A stretch of 64,000 nucleotides of DNA from Dyadobacter beijingensis DSM 21582. GTDB taxonomy: Bacteria; Bacteroidota; Bacteroidia; Cytophagales; Spirosomataceae. The position numbers and the translations under genes are program-made. The stretch is from positions 1,341,176 through 1,405,175 of the forward strand of contig NZ_KB907787.1 in NCBI RefSeq assembly GCF_000382205.1, written 5' to 3'. Position 1 is the first letter of the stretch; the number at the start of each line of letters is the position of its first letter. Positions 59,583-64,000 of this stretch are shown here, one piece after another. The notes beneath the pieces were generated by a model, which did no database searches, had not been told where the DNA came from, and worked only from the letters and a program-made list of their open reading frames with translations.

Positions 59583-62500
59583 ATGTTTAAACAATTATCA
59601 ACGATATTGGGCTTCATGACGCTGGCGGTTTATTGCCACGCGCAGGAGACCTTCCCAAGGAACGGCGCCTACGATGAAAGAACGGGCCGGTATGCTTTTA
59701 CAAATGCCACAATCGTGGTCGACCCGAAAACGACGATCGATAATGCGACGCTGCTCATCGAAGACGGCGTGATCCGCGAGACGGGCAAACAGGTCAAAAT
59801 CCCCGCCGGAACAGTGACGATCGACCTGAAAGGCAAATTCATTTACGCTTCGCTGATTGAACTCGACTCGGACTACGGCATGCCGGAGGTGAAAAGGGCG
59901 GCAGGCGGGGCCGGCCGGCAAACGCCCCAGCTCGAATCGAATAAAAAGGGCGCATTCGGCTGGAACCAGGCTATTCAGCCGGAAACCGATGCGAGCGTCC
60001 TGTTTACGCCCGATGCGAAAAAGGCGGGCGATATGCGGAAAATCGGTTTCGGTACAGTGCTCGTGCATGCGCATGACGGGATCGTGCGCGGGAGCGGCGC
60101 ACTCGTGACGCTCACCGACGAGCTGGCCAACAAGGCGGTGCTGAACGGCAAGGCGTCGGCGCATTTTTCGTTCAGCAAAGGAAGTTCGTCGCAGACCTAC
60201 CCGTCGTCGGGAATGGGTGTGGTGGCGCTTTTGCGGCAGAATTACTACGATGCCGACTGGTACGCGAAAGGCGGAAGCAAGAAGGAAACCAACCTTTCGC
60301 TGGAAGCTTTCAACCAGATCAAGGGCTTGCCTTCTTTTTTCGAAACGAATGACAAATACAGTGTCCTGCGGGCTGACAAGATCGGCGATGAATTTGGCAT
60401 TCAATACATCATCCGCGGCGGCGGTGACGAATACCAGCGCATTCAGGAGATCAGGGAAACCAGGGCTACGTTGCTCTTGCCGCTCGTTTTTCCGGATGCT
60501 TACGACGTATCGGACCCCTGGGACGCGGAGGTGGTGACGATGAGCCAGCTGAAACACTGGGAACTGGCGCCGCGCAATGCTTCGGAAGTAGCCAAAGCGG
60601 AAATCCCGTTCGCATTGACGACCTCCGGTTTGAGAAACAAGGCCGATTTCTGGAAAAACCTCAGGACCGCCATCGAATACGGCTTGCCGAAGGAGCGGGC
60701 ACTGGCTGCGCTTACGACACTGCCGGCAGCATTGGTGAAGGCCGATAATAAGATCGGAAGCCTGAAACCAGGCATGCTCGCCAATTTCATTATCACTTCG
60801 GGAGATCTGTTTTCGAAGGATAATGTGATTTATGAAAACTGGGTCCAGGGCAAGAAATTCGTGCTGACTGTGCTCGATGCGCCGGATGTGCGGGGTACTT
60901 ACTCGCTTTCACTGAACAATCAGCCTGCCGGAAAATTGCAGATCACCGGCTCGCCGGAGAAGCCCGAGTACAAAATTACCGTACAGGATTCCATCAAGAT
61001 TACCCCCAAAGCGACGCTTGCCAACGCATTGCTGACTTTGACCTACCAGCAGGACAAAAAAGCCGGCGGTACCACACGGCTAACCGGCTGGCTCAGCGGA
61101 AACGGTTTCGCAGGTGAAGGCGTGCTGCCCAACGGAACCGTGATTCCCTGGAATGCCACGCTTACGGAAAAGAATGCAGCGGTAGCCGCAGCCGACACTG
61201 CCAAACCGAAAAGCAAGGAAACCGGACCGATCGTTTACCCATTTGTGGGTTACGGGAACGAAACCTTGCCGGCTAAAGAAACGGTACTGATCAAAAATGC
61301 GACGATCTGGACGAACGAGAAGGAAGGTATTCTCGCCAATGCGGATGTGATTGTGCAGAATGGGAAGATTACCAAAGTAGGAAAGGGCCTGACCGCGCCG
61401 TCGGGGGCAAGGACCATCGATGGCACCGGCAAGCACCTGACGAGCGGCATTATCGACGAACATTCGCATATCGCACTGTTCAGCATCAATGAAGGCGGGC
61501 AATCGAGCTCGGCGGAGGTGCGGATGAGCGATGTCGTGAACCCGGACGATATCAATATTTACCGACAACTTGCCGGCGGCGTGACGGCTTCGCATTTGCT
61601 GCACGGCTCGGCGAATTCGATCGGCGGACAAAGCACGATGATCAAACTGAAATGGGGCGCCAGCCAATCGGAAATGGTGATACCGCAGGTGAAAACGATC
61701 AAATTCGCATTGGGGGAGAATGTAAAACAGTCGAACTGGGGCGATGTGCAGCGGGTACGCTTCCCGCAGACGCGCATGGGTGTGGAGCAGATCTATTTCG
61801 ATCATTTCCTTCGCGCGAAAGAATATGCGGCCAGCTGGAAAAGCTACAATGCGAATGCCAAAAAGCAGGCCATCGCACCGCCACGCCGGGATATCGAGCT
61901 CGACGCCCTGGCTGAAATTCTCGGTAACGAACGCTTCATTACCTGCCACTCTTATGTACAGTCGGAGATCAATATGCTCATGCATGTGGCCGATTCCTTG
62001 AAATTCCGCATTAACACATTTACCCATATCCTGGAAGGTTATAAAATGGCCGACGGTATGCAGAAACGCGGCATCGGCGGTTCGACATTCGCCGACTGGT
62101 GGGCGTACAAAATGGAGGTAAAAGAGGCGATACCGTACAATGCGGCATTGATGTACCATGAAGGCGTGACCGTCGCGATCAACTCGGACGACGCCGAAAT
62201 GGCCCGGAGATTGAACCAGGAAGCCGCCAAGACGGTCGAATACGGTGGAGTGCCGGAGCAGGAAGCCTGGAAGATGGTGACGCTTAATCCGGCGAAGCTG
62301 CTGCATGTGGACGACCGCATGGGCAGCATCAAGGCCGGTAAGGATGCCGATCTGGTACTCTGGAACGCGAATCCGCTTTCCGTTTATGCAAGACCGGACT
62401 TTACGATGGTGGAAGGGGCGATTTATTTCGACCGTAAAAAGGATGAGGAAAAGCAGAAGCAAATCGTGATCGAACGGGAGCGCCTGATCCAGAAAATGCT

Positions 62501-62615
62501 CGGCGAAAAGGCGGAAGGCAAGCCTACCCAGAAACCCGAATCTACCAAGCCGCATATGTGGCATTGCGAAGATGTGGCGGGTATCCACTCGGAGCATGAT
62601 CACACCGGTAACTAG
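59583..62615 (+). CDS. Secreted double-module amidohydrolase
   Basis: 1010 aa with a signal peptide (about 1-21). Two amidohydrolase modules: the first (about 30-425) has the composite beta-sandwich ends (ATIVVDPKTTIDNATLLIED; IGSLKPGMLANFIITSGDLF) but reads ASLIELDSDYG where the metal HxH should be. The second (about 570-985) is intact, with GIIDEHSHIALFS (HxH at about 627), CHSYVQSEI, TFTHILEG and AINSDDAEMARRL supplying the metal residues. A linker sandwich (about 430-520) separates them. It probably hydrolyses imides or dipeptide-like bonds in the periplasm (imidazolonepropionase/dipeptidase-related). A second amidohydrolase gene follows 30 bp downstream. Confidence 0.88.
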   Translation: MFKQLSTILGFMTLAVYCHAQETFPRNGAYDERTGRYAFTNATIVVDPKTTIDNATLLIEDGVIRETGKQVKIPAGTVTIDLKGKFIYASLIELDSDYGMPEVKRAAGGAGRQTPQLESNKKGAFGWNQAIQPETDASVLFTPDAKKAGDMRKIGFGTVLVHAHDGIVRGSGALVTLTDELANKAVLNGKASAHFSFSKGSSSQTYPSSGMGVVALLRQNYYDADWYAKGGSKKETNLSLEAFNQIKGLPSFFETNDKYSVLRADKIGDEFGIQYIIRGGGDEYQRIQEIRETRATLLLPLVFPDAYDVSDPWDAEVVTMSQLKHWELAPRNASEVAKAEIPFALTTSGLRNKADFWKNLRTAIEYGLPKERALAALTTLPAALVKADNKIGSLKPGMLANFIITSGDLFSKDNVIYENWVQGKKFVLTVLDAPDVRGTYSLSLNNQPAGKLQITGSPEKPEYKITVQDSIKITPKATLANALLTLTYQQDKKAGGTTRLTGWLSGNGFAGEGVLPNGTVIPWNATLTEKNAAVAAADTAKPKSKETGPIVYPFVGYGNETLPAKETVLIKNATIWTNEKEGILANADVIVQNGKITKVGKGLTAPSGARTIDGTGKHLTSGIIDEHSHIALFSINEGGQSSSAEVRMSDVVNPDDINIYRQLAGGVTASHLLHGSANSIGGQSTMIKLKWGASQSEMVIPQVKTIKFALGENVKQSNWGDVQRVRFPQTRMGVEQIYFDHFLRAKEYAASWKSYNANAKKQAIAPPRRDIELDALAEILGNERFITCHSYVQSEINMLMHVADSLKFRINTFTHILEGYKMADGMQKRGIGGSTFADWWAYKMEVKEAIPYNAALMYHEGVTVAINSDDAEMARRLNQEAAKTVEYGGVPEQEAWKMVTLNPAKLLHVDDRMGSIKAGKDADLVLWNANPLSVYARPDFTMVEGAIYFDRKKDEEKQKQIVIERERLIQKMLGEKAEGKPTQKPESTKPHMWHCEDVAGIHSEHDHTGN

Positions 62616-62645
62616 TACTCGTTCAGGATATTCAATTTGACAACA

Positions 62646-63947
62646 ATGAAAAAATATACATTAATCGCCAGCTTGCTCCTCGGAATGACCGCCGGAGCAC
62701 AGGCGCAAAACCCGGCCCCGGCCAAGCCGCAAACGAAGCCGGTCGTGCTCACGGGTGCGACCATTCACGTAGGGAACGGTGAGGTGATCCAGAATGGCGC
62801 TATTGCGTTTGATAAAGGCATTATTACGCAGGTAGGCCAGGCTGGCTCGGTAAGCGGCCCGGCAGGAGCGGAGACTGTCGATGTGAAGGGTAAACATGTT
62901 TTTCCAGGCATTATTTCGCTCAATACGACCGTCGGTTTGCAGGAAATCGCCTCCGTAAGGGCTACGGTCGATTACCGCGAAGTAGGAGAGATCAACCCGC
63001 ACGTGCGTGCGCTTGTGGCGTACAACACCGATTCGGAGGTTATTCCGACATTGCGCGGCAATGGTATTCTCGTGTCGCAGTCGGTGCCGCAGGGTGGTGC
63101 TATTTCCGGTTCGTCGTCGGTGTTTTACAGCGATGGCTGGAATTGGGAAGATGCCGTGCTGAAAAAGGATGACGGTATCTGGCTCAGCTGGCCGCCGTTT
63201 TTGGCGGGAAGTTTCGATAACGAGACATTCACTTACGCCGTCAAGCGAAACGAAAAGCGCCAGGAGACGATCAATCTATTTAAACAGACTTTCGCCGAAG
63301 CCAAAGCCTATTCGGAAATCGCTAATCCGAGCCCGGTAAACCTGCGTCTGACCGCTATGAAGCCGCTTTTTGAGGGGACTGCCAACCTTTACATCCGCGC
63401 CGATTATGCGAAAGACATTATCGAAGCCATCCGTTTCGCAAAGGAAGCCGGTGTGAAAAAGATCGTGATCGCGGGCGGAAACGAAGCGCATAAGGTGACT
63501 GCATTCCTGAAAGACAACCAGGTGCCGGTGATCATCAACACCACCCACCGCCTGCCCGAAGGCGTCGATGAAAATGTGTATTTGCCCTATGAGCTTCCGG
63601 GAATCCTGCACAAAGCGGGCGTGAAAGTGGCCGTTACCTACGCCGACGAATGGTGGCGCACGCGTAACCTGGGCTTCCTGGCCGGTACGGCATCGGGCTT
63701 CGGTAATGTTACACCGGAAGAAGCGCTCCAATTCATCACCCGCAACGCTGCCGATATTATAGGTGCCGGCCAGCTCGTCGGGACGCTGGAAAAAGGGAAG
63801 CAGGCTTCCCTCATCGTTTCGGAAGGCGACATCCTGGATATGCGCGGAAACGTCGTCCAAATGGTTTATATCCGCGGCGGCAAAGTCAACCTCGACGACA
63901 AGCAAAAGCGGCTTTACGAGAAGTATAAGGATAAATACGGCAAATAA
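62646..63947 (+). CDS. Amidohydrolase-family protein lacking the HxH motif
   Basis: 433 aa from the ATG at 62646 (TTG at 62637 less likely), with signal peptide MKKYTLIASLLLGMTAGAQA. The fold is recognisable (VVLTGATIHVGNGEVIQNG at the start; ITRNAADIIGAGQLVGTLEKGKQ and LIVSEGDIL at the end). However, the metal-binding strand reads GKHVFPGIISLNTTVG, without HxH, and the late Asp motif is TYADEWWRT. It is therefore likely a non-catalytic partner or uses a different mechanism. Same operon as the double-module protein, whose N-terminal half is similarly degenerate. An intrinsic terminator follows. Confidence 0.85.
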   Translation: MKKYTLIASLLLGMTAGAQAQNPAPAKPQTKPVVLTGATIHVGNGEVIQNGAIAFDKGIITQVGQAGSVSGPAGAETVDVKGKHVFPGIISLNTTVGLQEIASVRATVDYREVGEINPHVRALVAYNTDSEVIPTLRGNGILVSQSVPQGGAISGSSSVFYSDGWNWEDAVLKKDDGIWLSWPPFLAGSFDNETFTYAVKRNEKRQETINLFKQTFAEAKAYSEIANPSPVNLRLTAMKPLFEGTANLYIRADYAKDIIEAIRFAKEAGVKKIVIAGGNEAHKVTAFLKDNQVPVIINTTHRLPEGVDENVYLPYELPGILHKAGVKVAVTYADEWWRTRNLGFLAGTASGFGNVTPEEALQFITRNAADIIGAGQLVGTLEKGKQASLIVSEGDILDMRGNVVQMVYIRGGKVNLDDKQKRLYEKYKDKYGK

Positions 63948-63972
63948 TCGCCGGTAGTACTGAAATACAAAA

Positions 63973-64000
63973 AAGCCATCCGTTTTGAAGCGGATGGCTT
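63973..64000 (+). terminator. Intrinsic terminator after the amidohydrolase operon
   Basis: AAGCCATCCG (63973-63982) pairs with CGGATGGCTT (63991-64000), 10 bp with an 8-nt loop. The expected U-run would begin beyond the window. Confidence 0.75.

Noticed and set aside
61080..62603. 507-codon open frame antisense to the double amidohydrolase
   Set aside because: It is the shadow of a GC-rich coding strand: irregular composition rich in Arg and His, no domain, while the plus-strand frame has clear motifs.
1..64000. tRNA, rRNA, insertion sequence or prophage
   Set aside because: I looked for cloverleaf-like arms in the gaps, transposase motifs and phage genes and saw none; gaps are all under about 300 bp.

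Overview
The window looks like a chromosomal segment from a Bacteroidota bacterium of the Cytophagales, plausibly a Dyadobacter-like member of the Spirosomataceae. This placement is inference from gene content. The signs are a TonB-dependent receptor with a CarboxypepD_reg-like N-terminus, outer-membrane barrels ending in an aromatic residue, OmpA/PD40 and DUF5916 proteins, few Shine-Dalgarno sites, several TTG/GTG starts, and promoter-like TTTG-N17-20-TAnnTTTG motifs (rplS, the amine oxidase, feoA). I found no rRNA, tRNA, CRISPR array, prophage or insertion sequence. No gene-free stretch exceeds about 300 bases.

Layout. 1-8.3 kb: tail of a polyprenyl synthetase, a secreted leucine-rich-repeat protein, a DUF5916/CBM9 protein, a DUF3817 membrane protein, a TonB-dependent receptor and a Tat-exported flavin amine oxidase. 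8.5-13.2 kb: a minus-strand cytochrome c maturation operon ccmB-C-D-E-F, whose CcmE carries Cys in place of the usual haem-binding His. It is divergent from feoAB (13.5-15.9 kb). 15.9-16.5 kb: a decayed DUF433/DUF5615 toxin-antitoxin pair. 16.5-24.9 kb: NAD(P)HX repair, rplS, dapF, a rhodanese, an RNA helicase, an outer-membrane protein, an M14 peptidase and a lipase. 25.2-26.4 kb: a Na+/H+ antiporter.

26.4-43.1 kb is a minus-strand surface-polysaccharide-like region. It holds an SGNH/AlgJ-like protein, a membrane-anchored propeller protein, two glycosyltransferase-2 modules, an OafA-type acyltransferase, a polytopic GT-C-like protein, a GT39, an OmpA/PD40 protein and a DUF4038 (apiosidase-like) hydrolase. 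A transketolase split into two genes flanks an NAD-epimerase/GT2 fusion. 43.1-57.1 kb is mostly housekeeping: rpe, an Uma2 nuclease, ligA, dapA, a class V aminotransferase, a Nudix-type regulator, a MarC protein, a MazG-like pyrophosphohydrolase, pepT, RNase HI, trmN6, a GT2, ppa and prfC.

57.2-59.4 kb holds the most distinctive regulatory locus: a DUF3307 membrane protein, a SatD-like regulator (cyclase-like N-terminus plus C-terminal HTH) and a small conserved protein. Four palindromes spaced exactly 29 bp apart lie over the predicted promoter of the SatD-like gene. 59.6-63.9 kb holds two secreted amidohydrolase-family proteins in tandem, in which only one of three enzyme modules keeps the metal-binding HxH motif.

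A recurring theme is what follows stop codons. Several genes are followed by lineage-style short-word repeats that form long imperfect hairpins. Four convergent gene pairs overlap by a palindromic tetranucleotide shared by both stop codons.
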